A stretch of 64,000 nt of DNA from Cordylochernes scorpioides (GCA_030710605.1 CP092872.1:96117794-96181793); one strand, 5' to 3'; shown: positions 1-13,050, numbered from the stretch's first letter. Numbers and translations: made by a program. The notes: generated from the letters alone by a model not told the origin.

Positions 1-244
1 AGGATTCTCGTGGGGATACGATTGGGCGAGCCGCCCTGGAGACAGATGGCTCGAGATGATTGGATCGTTGTATGGTCGTCGGACATTGGGCTGACTATAG
101 CTCCTTTGTGTGTTTCGTTTTAAAATTGAGGAAACCAGAGAGGCGGTGTTTATGGGGCAGTTTATTCCCTGAAGGTCTCACTTTCCAATAATGAGATACC
201 TACAATTCTCAAGTAATCATTGGATTTATTATTTCGGGTGAATC
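1..244. other. Intergenic, nothing recognised
   Basis: No open frame of useful length and no repeat seen elsewhere in the window. Confidence 0.5.
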
Positions 245-269
245 AAACTGTTGTTTATTTCATCAATCA

Positions 270-400
270 GGCTCATCCTATAACCATAGTCCATATCAAC
301 TGGTGGTAAGACTTCTTGGTTTCTCTCTTCACTTGGTTCATCAATGTATAACGTCCTCTTGTTCTGGTGTCTTCAATACATCCTTCAATAGATCTTTGAA
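270..400 (-). pseudogene. LINE ORF2 C-terminal remnant, copy 1
   Basis: Read on the minus strand, one frame gives RSIEGCIEDTRTRGR and then NQVKRETKKSYHQLIW before a stop. Related text occurs at 12,895-13,050 and 44,195-44,480. The 44 kb copy also shows RHENLLKGLFEG upstream, the layout (RH..LL..I.EG, then RGR) seen near the C terminus of many animal LINE reverse transcriptases. All copies are broken by stops or frame changes. LINE origin is inferred from motif layout only. Confidence 0.5.
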
Positions 401-817
401 GTAGGTTATCATGTCCTGGCACATGGGTTATCCAATTTACGGTATCCTTACTATTTCAATGCGACATCTCCAGCTAGTGCTAACACCCCGTTATTGCGGT
501 CCCTTAATGTGAGAGATAGAATTATGTATAAATACACCGCCATTTTGATTCACAACACGGGGAAATAGAAGAGCACAACACAGCACAAAGAGGAAAGAAG
601 GAAGGAAGAGATGTGCTACCAAACGCCAGGGAAGATGGACCATTCCAGTGGCCAAACCGGTTTCACTCCAAATATTAACTGGCCTAGAGGAGGAGGCACC
701 GTCCTGAAACTTATCGACCTTCCTGGCACACGGAATCTTATTTGGCCTATAAGCTTCCTGTTCTTCGGATGAGTCATTTCTATAAATGTATATGTAGAGA
801 TAACAAAATAGACATTT
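401..817. other. Intergenic, nothing recognised
   Basis: A minus-strand open frame of 126 codons (491-871) runs into the next foldback element. It shows no domain or compositional sign of coding and is not called. Confidence 0.5.
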
Positions 818-1045
818 ATTGAATTGAATAAAAAGGTTTATTTGCCAATATTTTGGTTGTCTGAACGCCAATCTTTGTTAAGTCATTACATTTTTGTATT
901 TTATTTATTTATTTATTTTTTTGTATTACAAAAGTGTAATGTCATGATAAAGGTTGGCTTTCAGCCAACCGAAATATTGGCAAATAAAATATTTTTATTC
1001 AATTCAATATATGCGCCTTTTTATTATCTAAAGATTTGAATATAG
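818..1045. repeat. Foldback element, family A (diverged)
   Basis: Two inverted arms of about 75 bp flank an AT-rich centre. Each arm contains TTGATAAAGG-like sequence, a GGTTGGC/GCCAACC-type hairpin, GAAATATTGGC and AATAAA, and ends near ATATGCGCCTTTTT. The left arm is more diverged (TTGTTAAGTC, CAATCT). Other copies are at 30,880, 39,312, 46,468, 48,528, 50,205, 51,030, 53,035 and 53,985. Confidence 0.8.
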
Positions 1046-1857
1046 ATTGTTATATTTTTAGCAATGTGTATGTAAACCAATGTGTACAAAGCGTAATGGT
1101 GGTGATAAAAAGTACCTCAATTGGTACATGAAAATACCATTCTCTCTCGCAACTTTATGTAATTTATATATTTACATATGTCTTTCGCGACAATAGAAAT
1201 CCTTCCAATATAAACATCTTTATAAATGCGATTTGTAAAAAAATATCTATATTTTAAAAATCTAGTCTGTAAATGAATTTAGCGTCAATTTGGGATGTTC
1301 GTGACTTCATTTCCCAACATGGCATAGCCCCATCTAGTGGAGAATTCCAAAATTAAATTCATGTCGAGTAAATAGTAAAGAAAAATCTCTTCCTCGGAAT
1401 GTACTTAATGGATTCTTTACCGTTTTTTACAACTCCATTCATGAAAATGTCATTCAGCCTCTAATTGAATCATCGTCTGACATTTTCTAGAAGTTTCTTG
1501 AGACTTCCCTCCCTCCCTCCCAAAAGGAATTCTTGTGACATAATAGAGGCAATTTAAAAATCATTTCTTGTGGTTTTGTGTGTGCGACCTTTTTGTAGAA
1601 ATTCATCATTACCTCTTTTTTTTTTTAGAATCGTCGTAATAGAGTTATTTTGTCCATTTTTTATGTCTGCCTCTTTTTTTTTTTCAACTGTGATTTTTAA
1701 AAAGAGCTCATCACTCGATTTATTAGATATTGCTGAAATTACGTTAATGCTATATTCGGAAGCTATTTGTTTGTAGAAACATTTCTATTTAAGAACGCCT
1801 ATAATAATAATCACAGAAAATATTAAGAAAAAATTGCCACTTATTTGATGTTTTCGA
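1046..1857. other. Intergenic, AT-rich
   Basis: Contains T-runs and short chance open frames only. No gene or repeat recognised. Confidence 0.5.
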
Positions 1858-2546
1858 GATGTATAGACAAAGTTTCAAACGGCCCAAAACATGTAGACAA
1901 GGCTTCAAACTGTCTAGCCGTGTATACAAGGCTTCCATCTGTCTAACCGTGTAGACAAGGCTTCCATCTGTCTAGCCGTGTAGACAATGCGTCCATCTGT
2001 CTAGCCGTGTAGACAATGCGTCTATCTGTCTAGCTGTGTAGACAATGCGTCTATCTGTCTAGCCGTGTAGACAATGCGTCTATCTGTCTAGCCGTGTAGA
2101 CAATGCTTCCATCGGTCTAATACATGTAGACAAGGCTTCCATCTGTCTAGCCGTGTAGACAAGGCTTCCATCTGTCTAGCCGTGTAGACAAGGCTTCCAT
2201 CGGTCTAACCGTGTAGACAAGGCTTCCATCAGTCTAGCCGTGTAGACAAGGCTTCCATCAGTCTAGCCGTGTGACAAGGCTTCCATCGGTCTAGCAGTGT
2301 AGACAAGGCTTTCCTCGGTCTAGCCGTGTAGACAAGGCTTCCATCGGTCTAATACATGTAGACAAGGTTTCCATCTGTCTAATACATGTAGACAAGGTTT
2401 CCATCTGTCTAGCTGTGTAGACAAGGCTTCCATGTCTAGCCGTGTAGACAAGGCTTCCAACGGTCCGACCGGGTAGACAAGGCTTCCATCTGTCTAGCCG
2501 TGTAGACAAGGCTTCCAACGGTCCGACTGGGTAGACGAGGCTTCCA
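1858..2546. repeat. 29-bp minisatellite, about 23 units
   Basis: Tandem units built on TGTCTAGCCGTGTAGACAAG followed by GCTTCCATC. Units vary at a few sites (AAGGC/AATGC, CATC/CAAC, GCCGTG/ATACATG). TGTCTA and TAGACA make each unit partly self-complementary. Open frames across the array are artefacts of a period that is not a multiple of three. Confidence 0.95.
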
Positions 2547-5500
2547 ACGGTCGTGTGAAAGCATCCCAAGGTCGGGGTGGAAAGGCTATGCCGCCAGAGA
2601 TAAGAACCGCCCCCCACGAGATAAGTTCCCTGCACCGGGAAAGTAACCTTGAGAAAGATGACCTATCATAAAGCTCCGCCAAACTATAAATCTTGACCCC
2701 AGAGACTTGTTACGATATCTCCTTGTTTGGAATTCTATCCGGCGATCTGTATCGCGGAGGGGATCTATATATTCTGGGGAGATATGTAAATATGGCTTGG
2801 ATGACTGCCATCTGTCGAGCATTTGGTGCACTAAATTGATTTCTACGATCTTGCCAAGATTCTTTCAATAATTATGCCAAAACCAACATGAGAGGACATA
2901 TTTGCATATGTTTAAGAGAGATGGCTCTGAATATATTTTCGCCCAATCAGAGGGTTTATCCCACTTACATTCTATCTGCATACATACCAACTTACATAGT
3001 TGTATTTATGCACCTAAAGCGAACGACCTCTCCCATTTAAATGCATTTCTCGAGTTTCTTTGCGCATAGCACGTGAGTTCAGATCCACATATAAGCTTTG
3101 GCAAATTCAATTTTAAATTTCAACAACCTGTTTGCCATGGCTATAGACTATTGATCCATATCAATATAGGAGCGGCTTCGATTTCATATAATCGATCGAA
3201 TCTGTCACAAAAAAAAAAAAGTAGTTAAGCTGGTGAAGTGGTAGGGCCGATTTGTGGCCAGACTTTCTTTATTGGGAGAAATTCTACCTATTGGTTCACA
3301 TGACTGCAATATTACATTACATTATATTTGCATATGTTGCGGATTTTAAATAAAACCTATAGACTGATTTGTTGGTACCTCTGTTCACACATAAGTCAGC
3401 ATTAACATATGTGCTTATCCAATTTCGTGGAAGCTAGAGTTATGCAAATTACGGAATTACGCGAGGATGCGCTGGAAGAACGCGGAAGCTCTCCGACATG
3501 GCTGTCTGAATCCAACATGGCGCTGGGATCAAGAACCACACTACCCACGTTAGGGTTTTTAGACTTGGAAAAAGATTTGAACACCGATCCTATGACCGAA
3601 AATTTAATTCAGTTTATGTTCATTTAAAAGAAGCGTTTGTGTGTTTTTCATAAAAGGCAAATTCAGAAAGCTTTCGACATTTTCGAAATATGCAAATTGT
3701 TTCTTCGTATTTTTTTTCAGAGTGTAGATAGAGGTTTATATAGAGTGAGAGATAGAGGATTCTGCGAACAACAACACAGATCTAAAACGAAAACTCGCCC
3801 TCTCAAAGACTTGAAGTTTCGCCTCAATTTACTGATTATTATCTTTATCATCATTATATTTACTGCAGACGGACGGGGAAAGACAGAAGGTTGTTATGGC
3901 TATTGTATCATAGGAAAGACTAATATAAAATCACGCGCTGTTGCTGTATAGATATTTTTGAAAAATTGCTTTTTTTTTTGCATAAAAATTCAATATATGA
4001 AATAAATAAAGCTATATGTATATTAAAAAAATATAGCTATATACTATATATACACAAAGTTTTTATATTAAGGAATTTTAATATTATACAAGAATATATG
4101 TGCGTGCGCTTTTCTATAATTCTCATCTTCTGCCCGAAATAGGCCTAGAGAGTTAGAAAACAAAAGGAAGTGTTTAAAAGCAAAAAGAATGTTATCACGT
4201 TGAGTTAAGAGTTCTCTCGGAGTAAAAGGAGGGGATATCAGGCCATTTATCACAATATCTGAACAGAAGAAATAAATTTGCTCGACTTGTCTTAATGGCC
4301 TACGACACATTTTACCGCTTAAATCTTTAATCAACGCGTAGAACTTAGCTTTTATTGATTTTTTTTTGTCCTGTGAGATTCCTTCTAAAAATATATTTGT
4401 ACGTGATATATAAATATATCATTACTCTCATGCACATAAATTTTAATGAACATGCACCTCTTCTTTCTATATGTGTAATATTTCATATTTGTGAAAAAAT
4501 TATAACGATAATAATGATTTTGCTCTTTGTTAACGTATACAATATGTATATGTAATATTATAAAGAATATTGTCTAATAAATAATTATGTACCATGTTGG
4601 ATATAATGTATTCTGTATGGATTCAAATAAAGATGGCAGTCAAAGGACGTGGAGATGGAAGAAGTAGAAGAGAAAAGAACGACAGATCCAAGTCGTGTAT
4701 CTAGGTCACTTAGAACAAAGAGGCCCTCATATTCCAGAGTTGAATGTCCTGAGAGATTGGGATGTTAGGCAAAGCTCCTTCCCGACCAACCATCATGGCC
4801 GACAGAGACAGGGACCAATCAAAGGTCAAGCAGGGTCCCACATGACCCAAGCCGGGGGGTGGGGCTACCAGAGTTCGGTCGGTGTAACGTGTGTGTCAAG
4901 ACGTGTGTGTGCATCTTCTAAAAGTAGTGCCTCGAGGTCCAAGATGTGAGTCATCTCAATCCAATTTAATCGCGAAAATCCTTCCATCTCCTCTCCCGAG
5001 CCGCCAATGATTAATATTCCGAGGTGTCTTGTGATTCATTAATCGATATAGTGTGCCGATTTTTCATCCACCGCCATCGATAACGACTGCCCAAAACATA
5101 CAAAACCCCATCCACTCCCGAGGATTCTCAGGACAAAGCACTTTATCACAGTGAAGTCGACAAGCATTTTTTTTATATTATATATATATGTACGTATATA
5201 TATGATGTATATGTATTATATAGAATATGTTTAAAGATGGGAAATATTTTTATTAAATATTATTTTACGATTTGAATTTCAAAAAGAAAGAATCTAAGCA
5301 ATTCTCCGAGTCTTATAAGTGAAATTTATAATAAACAGACAATTTAAAAAAAATGATTAAAAGGACAATATATATATGAGATGAAAGATAATATCATTTA
5401 TTATCGATTATTACAACGTTATATACAACAGAGAATATGTATATATGTAGGTACGTCTGGTGAGCACGTGCAGGCCGGGACGTCATAACGCCATCTGTCT

Positions 5501-5815
5501 CCACCAATTAGAGGAGAGCAGAAGATGAGTAGCCCACCTGCCCGAAATATTCATTATTATCATCCGCCTAGCAAATAATACATTTTCCTAGCGCTGTTGA
5601 AATATCTGCTTCTGTCTTATTAACTACTTGTCGTAACCTCCCTCGTTTAAAAAAAAAAAAAACTTTTTTTTTTCAAATTCTTTCTCATTTTGTTTAAATA
5701 TATTGACATCTTTGATTTGTTTTTTTGGTGCGTGTGTGTTTATAAATATTGCGCCATTATAAATTCTTCTATTTGTTTATGTATATAAGTTTTATTAAGA
5801 GAAATACATTTCCTG
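2547..5815. other. Intergenic, no gene seen
   Basis: About 3.3 kb of mostly unique AT-rich sequence. Frames of 60-104 codons (for example 3,409-3,627 and 3,637-3,951) carry no recognisable motif. Several ATGCAAAT-type octamers lie here (about 2,900, 3,330, 3,440, 3,690). TA microsatellites occur around 5,175-5,220. Confidence 0.5.
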
Positions 5816-5819
5816 ATTG

Positions 5820-5885
5820 GGCAACTTCTTGATTAATCAATAAAGGATATTTTTGGCCAATTCTGAAATAATAAAAAATCAACAG
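5820..5885 (+). repeat. Fragment of hammerhead-bearing repeat body
   Basis: CTTGATTAATCA, then TTTGGCCAATTCTG and AATAATAAAAAATC match the body that follows the hammerhead-like motif at 22,201-22,270. The ribozyme part is absent. Confidence 0.6.
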
Positions 5886-5904
5886 TCGATTTTTTTTATT
5901 TTTT

Positions 5905-6055
5905 TTTTAAGGAGACAGAGACAATTTTGTTCACACTTGGTTATCCCGTGTGTCATCAATAAAGGTCACTGTAATATCTTTCAGAGTTATTGTCTCAATC
6001 CCGATATACATGGCAAAAGGTACAACTTCCTTAAGTTCTGTCCATGAGTGTAAAT
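5905..6055 (-). repeat. 118-bp repeat family C, single unit
   Basis: Contains GTTATCCCGTGTGTC, AATAAAGGTCACTG, TCTTTCAGAGTTATTG, CCCGATATACATG and CTTCCTTAAGTTCTGTCC. It is the complement of the unit arrayed at 60,345-61,138. Confidence 0.85.
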
Positions 6056-6575
6056 GTACCTAAATTCGTATTTAATATTTATTTAGAATTTTTTATTAAA
6101 AATATCTAATACACTTTTTTTCTCGAAAATACGCAAATATAAGCGTATTTTTTTTTTATAACAGTAAGCATAGAAAAGAAATGATATATATATTTTTGAA
6201 TTTAAGTAATATATAATTTTATATAACTTTATATATTTCTGCAATTTTTTGGACAATACCCGGATGTCTTGTCATAATGGGAAAAGCAAAAATTCCCCAA
6301 AATGTGAGTCCATCAATATACATACTTCCAAAATAAGATAAAATTGTGTGGCGTATCCTCCGTTTTATTTAATTAGCTGCAATTACCACCTCTCTGGTAA
6401 TGTACGTCAACTTTTGATTATTGAAAATACTGAGAGAAAAAAATAATTAATTACGGAAATTTTGTTCTTTCTATGGAGTGGGGGATACAAATAATGAAAT
6501 ATCTATTTTAAAATATTTCTCTTTATTTAATAATAATATTTAATATTATAGAATATTTAGAATTGTTCTAAATGG
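6056..6575. other. Intergenic, AT-rich
   Basis: Nothing recognised beyond AT-rich runs. Confidence 0.5.
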
Positions 6576-6655
6576 ACAAAGGTCGCCTCTCCCGTCAAAA
6601 TAGATTGCGTCTAGCTTTGACGTCTATTTTGATGGGAGAGGTGACTTTTGTCTTT
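6576..6655. repeat. Short palindromic element
   Basis: GTCGCCTCTCCCGTCAAAAT and its near-perfect inverse ATTTTGATGGGAGAGGTGAC flank a short centre, CTAGCTTTGACG. Half-related text (CCAGTCAAAATAGACGCC) occurs near 20,440 and again near 28,470, which suggests a small dispersed family. Confidence 0.7.
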
Positions 6656-6704
6656 TTAGATCAATATCCCCCCGGCAAAAATTTTCCATCTATTTAGAAT
6701 ATAT

Positions 6705-6945
6705 ATACATTCATATGGACAGAAATTATGCAAGTTGTACCTTTTAGTATATATATCGGGAATCAGACAATAACTCTGAAATATATTACAGTGACCTTTA
6801 TTGAAGACACACGAGATGACCAATATACACTCATGGACAAAACTTAAGGAAGTTGTACCTTTAAGCATGTATATCGGGATTCAGACAATAACTCTGAAAG
6901 ATATTACAGTGACCTTTATTGAAGACACAGGAGTGTCTTCAGGTG
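6705..6945 (+). repeat. Family C repeat, two tandem units
   Basis: Two ~118-bp units in the same orientation as the 60-61 kb array, each with GTTGTACCTTT, TATATCGGGA(A/T)TCAGACA and CCTTTATTGAAGACAC. Confidence 0.9.
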
Positions 6946-8945
6946 TAAAAAAAAATCACTCTGTCTCTTTCAAAAAAAAAATAAAAAATAAAAACAAACG
7001 ACCGATGATATATAACATTAATAAAGTTTTCTCATCTTTATAGTTATTTAAAAGACTCCCTGTTTAAAATATCAAAAGGACTTTATTCGAAAAATGTATC
7101 GTCTGGTATCGCCATATTGGCGCGCGCTTATAGAATTATCAGCTTCTCATTAGGAGTTAAATGCACAGGTGGCGCCCAGCTGATAATTGGCCGGCCGTTA
7201 ATTTAGCTCCAAAATTGCCCTTTCAGGACCACCATTCCCTTAATTGCCAGACTTTTGTTTTATTTGACCATGGACCCTTTTAATGAGAAACATATTTTTG
7301 ACCATTTCACCCCTTTTCATTTAAAACACATAAGATTGAAATAGCGCTTTTATAATAATATTGAAATGTAAGACACATTTTTAGGTGTGTCTCGCATAGA
7401 GGCGCAAATCCTGGAAAAATTTCGTTTTTTTTTTCTGTGTGATTTACTATATCTTCTATTCATTGAATTTATGCAAATATTTTATTATATATATGATTTT
7501 TAATTTGCGAAAGAGAAACTAAAAAATATATTCTATTCTTCCAATTTAAATAATACGCAAATTCGTGCTGCATTCTAATCACATTCAATAGTAAAACATG
7601 GCTTCATACAAACGGGGACATTTCAAAAGAAAAACTAGGCTTAATTATGGATGCTACAACACCAACAACCTTTATTAAGACATCCCGTCCTATAGAATCC
7701 CGGAGTTCAGAGAGGTAAACAAAGGTAGACAATATGTAAATAGGTAACCAGCTATATGCAATATTGGTGGAGAGATATAACAACTACTGTCTTCTTGTTA
7801 TCTTCTTTTTTTTTCATTGTTCACCGATTTTCTTAACTTTTCTGTTGAACTGTAGAACAGGTTGTATACAAAGCTCTCATTGGTCAATGTGAATCAGAGA
7901 AAAGTTGGTTGACTCGTTACGTTGATAGATGTGTATGTGAAATATTTGTCTTTCTCCTTGAAGTCTGTGGCATTGAAGAATGCTATGAAACATCTAATAT
8001 CTCATGTCCGCATAACTTGAATCAAGTATTTCATCCACCATTGTGTAAATATGGTTTAAACACAAAGAATCCAACAAGAAAGTTGATTGATGTGAAGATG
8101 GGCCATATCCAACCCGGGGAACACCACCTTATCTCCAACCCCCCTATGGAAAATATTTATTTTTTAGCTGAAAGAAACGTGATCCTCGATACCATCGGAT
8201 CCCCGCTAATTTATGGGGCCCAGGTCCGCCCCTGGGTAGCGCCACCTGCCCTTTGTTTCCCTATTAATTGCTCTGGTGGTAGCCGCCCCTAACAAGCCGT
8301 TTAAGATGTTCCTCCGTCAGAATGTCGGATATTTTCTATAGAAGCGTGAAACACCGAGAACACCCGCTATTTGGTTACGTATATGAGAGGAGGATGGTAT
8401 GCAAATTTAACAGAGAGTGCATACATGTATCTTTCATTAGTTTCAAGTATCTCTCCAAAGTAGCCAGCTTCCAAGAATAGCTAACACAGGATGCCACAGA
8501 TAGTAATTTCATTTACTCGCAGATCGTCGAATCACAAGCCTGCCTATATATATGGACCCATCACCTAGAACAATACAACTTGTCAGAGGATTGGGAAGTT
8601 AATAGCTTTTATTAAGTATATTTTGTAATGATAGTTGTATGGAGATGTCTGCGTACACTTCCACTTATCTATCCAAGAATAGCTAACTGTATGGCCCGGC
8701 TGTGGGAGCTACAATTATATCGAATGGAAACGTTTAGTCACTCGGTCAATTACACTAAGTGGCAACGTTCACGTCATCACAACGTGGCCCTCGTAGAAGG
8801 GTTGTGTGGTAGGGACAGTTGGTAGTGGAGTGTTGCCATCACCCCCCTCTCTCTTATTTACATATACCCACATATGTATATATGGTAATTACATCACATC
8901 ATATATATATATATGGTGATATTTGAATAAAAATTAAGGTTAACA
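6946..8945. other. Intergenic, no supported gene
   Basis: The longest frame (7,909-8,292, plus, 127 codons) shows no signal peptide, domain or repeat and its codon use resembles the flanks. I do not call it. A hairpin/AATAAA element sits at 7,668-7,697. Confidence 0.45.
7668..7697 (-). repeat. Hairpin abutting AATAAA
   Basis: On the minus strand a GGAC...GTC(T) hairpin is followed immediately by TTAATAAAGGTTG. The same layout occurs at 39,665, 50,624, 55,849 and 57,513. It is probably the 3' end of a small dispersed element. Confidence 0.55.
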
Positions 8946-8985
8946 TATTTTCAGATTTTCTCTTCAATTCAAAAAGGAAGACAAG

Positions 8986-9012
8986 CTTTCACGTGGTCGC
9001 ACTTCATCAGGC
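8986..9012 (-). ncRNA. Hammerhead-like core motif (degenerate)
   Basis: Minus strand: CTGATGA, a weak GTG/CAC hairpin, then GAAAGCTTGTC. The CUGAUGA and GAAA strands are intact and AGCU follows GAA as a palindrome. Helix I is at most three pairs and helix II does not close cleanly, so activity is doubtful. Confidence 0.4.
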
Positions 9013-10040
9013 CACTGGCTCCGCAAAGGCTTGCAACATACATATAATAGAAATTTACTGAAATAAATTCGGTGATATAGTAATAAACATTGTAAACTTA
9101 CTGCAAGTTCTCTATTTTATTTTTAAAAATATATATATTTAATTGGGAGCAATTACTAATATTTTCTTTCTTTTTTTTTTTTTTTTTGTGACTAAAGGAT
9201 GAGAAAGAGCAAGACCTGAAAGCTCACAATAAAATAAAATATTTTTGAGAACCTTGCAATAAGCCATTTTTATCAACCTACTCCCAAGTGTAGTGGCGTG
9301 TAGTTGAATGAAGATACATTACAAGGTGCCTCTGTATAGAGAAAAAGTTTTCAATCAGATAAAAAGGGTGTTGCAACATTGAACTTGTGTATCCCTGCCC
9401 CGGAGTCAACAACGTCTCCTCAGGAACTGGGCCAGGCTACACCGGAAAGTCCACACATTCCTCGTACCGCGGGGAGGCCCTCATCTATACAACTTGGGGC
9501 CCCAGTTTCACTCCGTCTCAATCATATTTCCATATTAGCCGTGCTACTTCCCAGCTTAAGACTTTGGACGTTACATCGCCGTAGAATCTCCCATGAGAGA
9601 CCCATAGCCTAATGGATAATTCCGGTGTCTCCTGGAGGTCGTCTTTTATCAGAGAATCTTGTCGTGTCAGACAAAGTCATGAGAAGTCTTTCAGCTGAAA
9701 CAGTTGTCAGTGTACTTCATGCTAAATTAGCGGATCGGTATAAATATCCTCATATTGTTCCGTCGCATTCTGAGATGTTCTACTTTGCATATTTACAGCA
9801 TGTAAGAACTGACCACATTAAACCGATCTTCGGAGCGAGACAGTTCATCAGTTCCAGTACTGGGAGAACACGGACAGAACATTATTACTACACACCTGGG
9901 ACAGAGCAACGTCGGTGACATATGCAAATATGAATACCAGGAGAGATAATGTAGTCGTTCAAAGAATGGAAACGTTTATACATACATTTGTAAGAACATC
10001 AATACGGTGCTGCTTAATAACAAACACCTTGTATATACAT
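9013..10040. other. Intergenic, no supported gene
   Basis: Open frames at 9,379-9,612 and 9,625-9,918 (77 and 97 codons) lie in slightly GC-richer sequence but have no recognisable domain. Confidence 0.4.
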
Positions 10041-10135
10041 ATGTAGCAACCTTTAGTTGATTTTTGTTCCACTAGATGGCGCTCTGCCATCTAAAAATGC
10101 TCATGTGAGCGGTCAGGATATGTCTCTTTCATTTT
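10041..10135 (+). repeat. Half copy of foldback family G
   Basis: TTGATTTTTGTTCCACTAGA, TGGCGCTCTGCC, GCTCATGTGAGC and GTCAGGATATG match the right arm of the foldback at 49,925-50,185. It ends in TCTCTTTCATTTTT, close to the usual GCCTTTTT terminus. Confidence 0.75.
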
Positions 10136-10499
10136 TAGTAGATATGTACATATATTGACTATAGTTTATATATATATGTAGTGTTTATTAATTTCGACAT
10201 CTTACTATCCTATTTAGCGGAATTTTCCTGAAAAGAATGGATGTATAAGAGGAGTGTAGTTATATGTGGAAATATCCACTGTACTTCTATCCAACTGGAC
10301 ATACAAGAAGAACTAATGTAAACATTGGCTGCAACAGTTTGCTGAAGGTATCTATCTATCTAGGTGGCTCCCCAGAACTATGTGGAACAGCAGCCCCCTC
10401 TGCAAACACTCTTTGTCAGCTCCCAGAACAATGCCCCTTTTGACCCTTTTAGGGGAGCAACCGGATTTGCAAACATTTCGTTCTCCCCAGGTTCGTTGC

Positions 10500-10935
10500 T
10501 ACAGTTTGTCGAACGTCTTTAACTTCTGAAGCCCGAGAGCTTTCGGAAAATGCTCTCCTTCATAAAGGAAATTATGCTAATGACAATATACGTATAAAAC
10601 TAATTTCAATTAGTTTATTAACTAAAAAAAAATCGTCACAATTCTCCTTGTAGAGGGTCGTCTTTAATATATTTTCATCTTGAAAATTTTCAAACCCTCG
10701 GAAGAGATTTCGGAAAATGTTCTTAGTCATAATGAAATTATGCAAATCAATGTTCAGAATTATATATATATATATATTTTTTTTTATACTGTAGATATAA
10801 AAATCGTTAAAAATCCCTTTGTAAAAAGTCTTTAATATATATTTTTAGCTACCCTTTTCATTTTTTTTTTTAAATCCCAAAAGAGAGCTTTCGGATAATG
10901 TTCTTCGTCATAGTATAATTCTGCACATTATAACG
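10500..10935 (-). repeat. Three spaced copies of a CCGAAAGCTCTC motif
   Basis: Three related blocks (about 10,520-10,590, 10,680-10,750 and 10,865-10,930). Each on the minus strand reads ATGA(A/C)(G/T)(A/G)AG..., ATTTTCCGAAA and (G/T)CTCT. They share the hairpin-GAAA layout of other repeats here but lack a CUGA strand. Confidence 0.6.
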
Positions 10936-11613
10936 TATTTAATATAAAAATAAAATATAGCATATGATATAAATGAAGCAAATTATAACACCTCTCCTAT
11001 TCAATTAAGAAAAACAGAAGAGTGTTCTAAAGTTGATTCTTTTCAGAGACCACATTTTCAAAATGAGGTTTAGACAAACAAAAAAAAAAAGATAAAAGAA
11101 TTGTAAAAATTATGTTATTACATAGAGAGTGAATCTAAAGAAAGTAAAGTAAGAATTATATAAATTATAAATCCACTACCAATAGAAAGGTGACCAAATT
11201 TCCTATAGCGTCACTACGGGCCCACACAAAAGATGCCACATATTTCATCCCGGCTCTCCTATAGAACATTCAGTCCTGCGCCGAGGAATTTGTAAAAAAA
11301 TTCCGTGAAAAACTTTATTGGAACCATTCTCCTCGGTCACTGGCAGGTAAAACATCAAATATTTCTACCAAACTTGCAGCAATTGATTTCTCCTGCAGGG
11401 CCGTTTGTAGCTTACTCCGGTGTTGGTGATACCGTGCAGATTCCATTTTACACACCCATGTCTGGATTCAACATTGTTCTTATACAAATCTCCCTGCCGA
11501 ACAACAGCGAGGTTGAAGCAGGAAGAACAGGACATATTGGCTGTCTATATCCCGCTACTGACAGCCCAGATTGGTGGAGAGGACGACGTGACCTGTATTT
11601 ATAGGACTCTATC
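10936..11613. other. Intergenic, no supported gene
   Basis: A 99-codon frame at 11,305-11,604 overlaps another frame and has no recognisable feature. Confidence 0.45.
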
Positions 11614-12215
11614 TTATTCTTCCAGTCGGGTTACAACTTGTATATAATAATATTTGCATATATGACATTGCATAGTTTATCTATTCCTCAATACGACGAT
11701 GATATAATTTTATCACATACATACTAAATATATTATATGATTTAAGGTTTCAAGGTAGTGATATAGAATGAATCCAATATATATATTATTTTCAATATAT
11801 GATTGAAGAATATAAAAGACGCTGATATGTTCCTGAAATTATTTTCTAGGACTTCATCTTCCTCCAGTCGGGTTACAACTTGTATAAAATTATATTTGCA
11901 TATATAACATTACATAGTTTATCTATTCCTCAATACGACGCTGAGATAATTTTATCACACACATACTAAATATCTGATGATTTAAGGCTTCAAGGTAGTG
12001 ATGAGTCACAGCACCATTATTATTTTCAATATATGGTTGAAGAATATAAAAGACGCTGATATGTTCCTGAAATTATTTTCTAGGAATCTATCTTCTTCTT
12101 CCAGTCGGGTTACAGCTTGTATAAAATAATATTTGCATATATGACATTGCATAGTTTATCTATTCCTCAATACGACGCTGAGATAATTTATACTATATAT
12201 CTGATGATTTAAGTG
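11614..12215 (+). repeat. ~240-bp tandem repeat, about 2.5 units
   Basis: TCCAGTCGGGTTAC recurs at 11,621, 11,863 and 12,100, giving periods of 242 and 237 bp. Units share ATTTGCATATATGACATTGC, TTATCTATTCCTCAATACGA and GATGATTTAAG. The last unit is truncated. Confidence 0.92.
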
Positions 12216-12404
12216 TGGATTGCTTCATTTTCAAAACATATATACATGTACGAATGAAGCACCTCTCCCTTTAAATTATGCATTTAAACACAATGTATTT
12301 TGTTTAACCCCTTAATCAAAATTTGAAAGATAGTAATAAAGAATGAGTCACAGCATCATTTTATATATATTATATATATATTTCTTATATCATATACGGG
12401 TGTG

Positions 12405-12520
12405 TAAGTGTAAAAAGTCGAACTACTTTGTACCTGTTGTAGACACGTAGTGTACTTATAGACAGACTCTATCCTCCATGATAATCATGGTCTTTACCAT
12501 GTGTAATTAGGTTGAGAAAG
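12405..12520 (-). repeat. SINE1 body fragment
   Basis: AAAGTCGAACTACTTTGTAC, GTAGACACGTAGTGTACTTA and ATGATAATCATGGTC match the body of the complete copy at 43,195-43,505. No tRNA head is present. Confidence 0.7.
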
Positions 12521-12894
12521 AACAATTTCCCCCTTTATAATGAAGAGGAGACAGCTATATGTACTTTCTTGGGTTGTAAATAAGGGTAGTAGTTTGGAAT
12601 GCATCAAATATATAAGTGTCCTGGAAATATGTATTTTTAATTTTGAGCGGCGCTGGCAGTGACGAATGGTTGGTGGCGCACGTCATCTGGCAATTTGTAC
12701 TCAGACCGACGATACATTGATTCCAGTGTTTGCCCGCGGGCGGTCATAGAGACTTTGGTGGGGTAAGCCAGGCTCATTGTCTCCTGACAACACTCTCTAG
12801 ACTTCTATTACAATCCCAGCGGTAATGGAAGACCTACGTATAGACTGGCCATCTAGTTTATTATTTTATCTCACTAGTATTGAGACCTGTGTGT

Positions 12895-13050
12895 CTCTTC
12901 AATCAGACTTCTCAAAATGACCTATCCATAGTCCATATCAACTGGAGAACTGGAGGCACTTCTTGGTTTCTCTCTTCACTTAGTTCATCAATGTAGTATG
13001 ATCTCTTGGTACCTGCGGTGTATTCAATACATCCTTCAATTGATCTTTTA
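12895..13050 (-). pseudogene. LINE ORF2 C-terminal remnant, copy 2
   Basis: Minus strand reads RSIEGCIEYTAGT and, in a shifted frame, ERNQEVPP and QLIWTMD. It parallels the remnant at 270-400 and is broken by frameshifts. Confidence 0.5.

Noticed and set aside
2291-2831. Open frames across the 29-bp minisatellite
   Set aside because: Repetitive peptides follow the array period and are not evidence of a protein.
7909-8292. 127-codon open frame
   Set aside because: No domain, signal peptide or codon bias; flanked by non-coding sequence.
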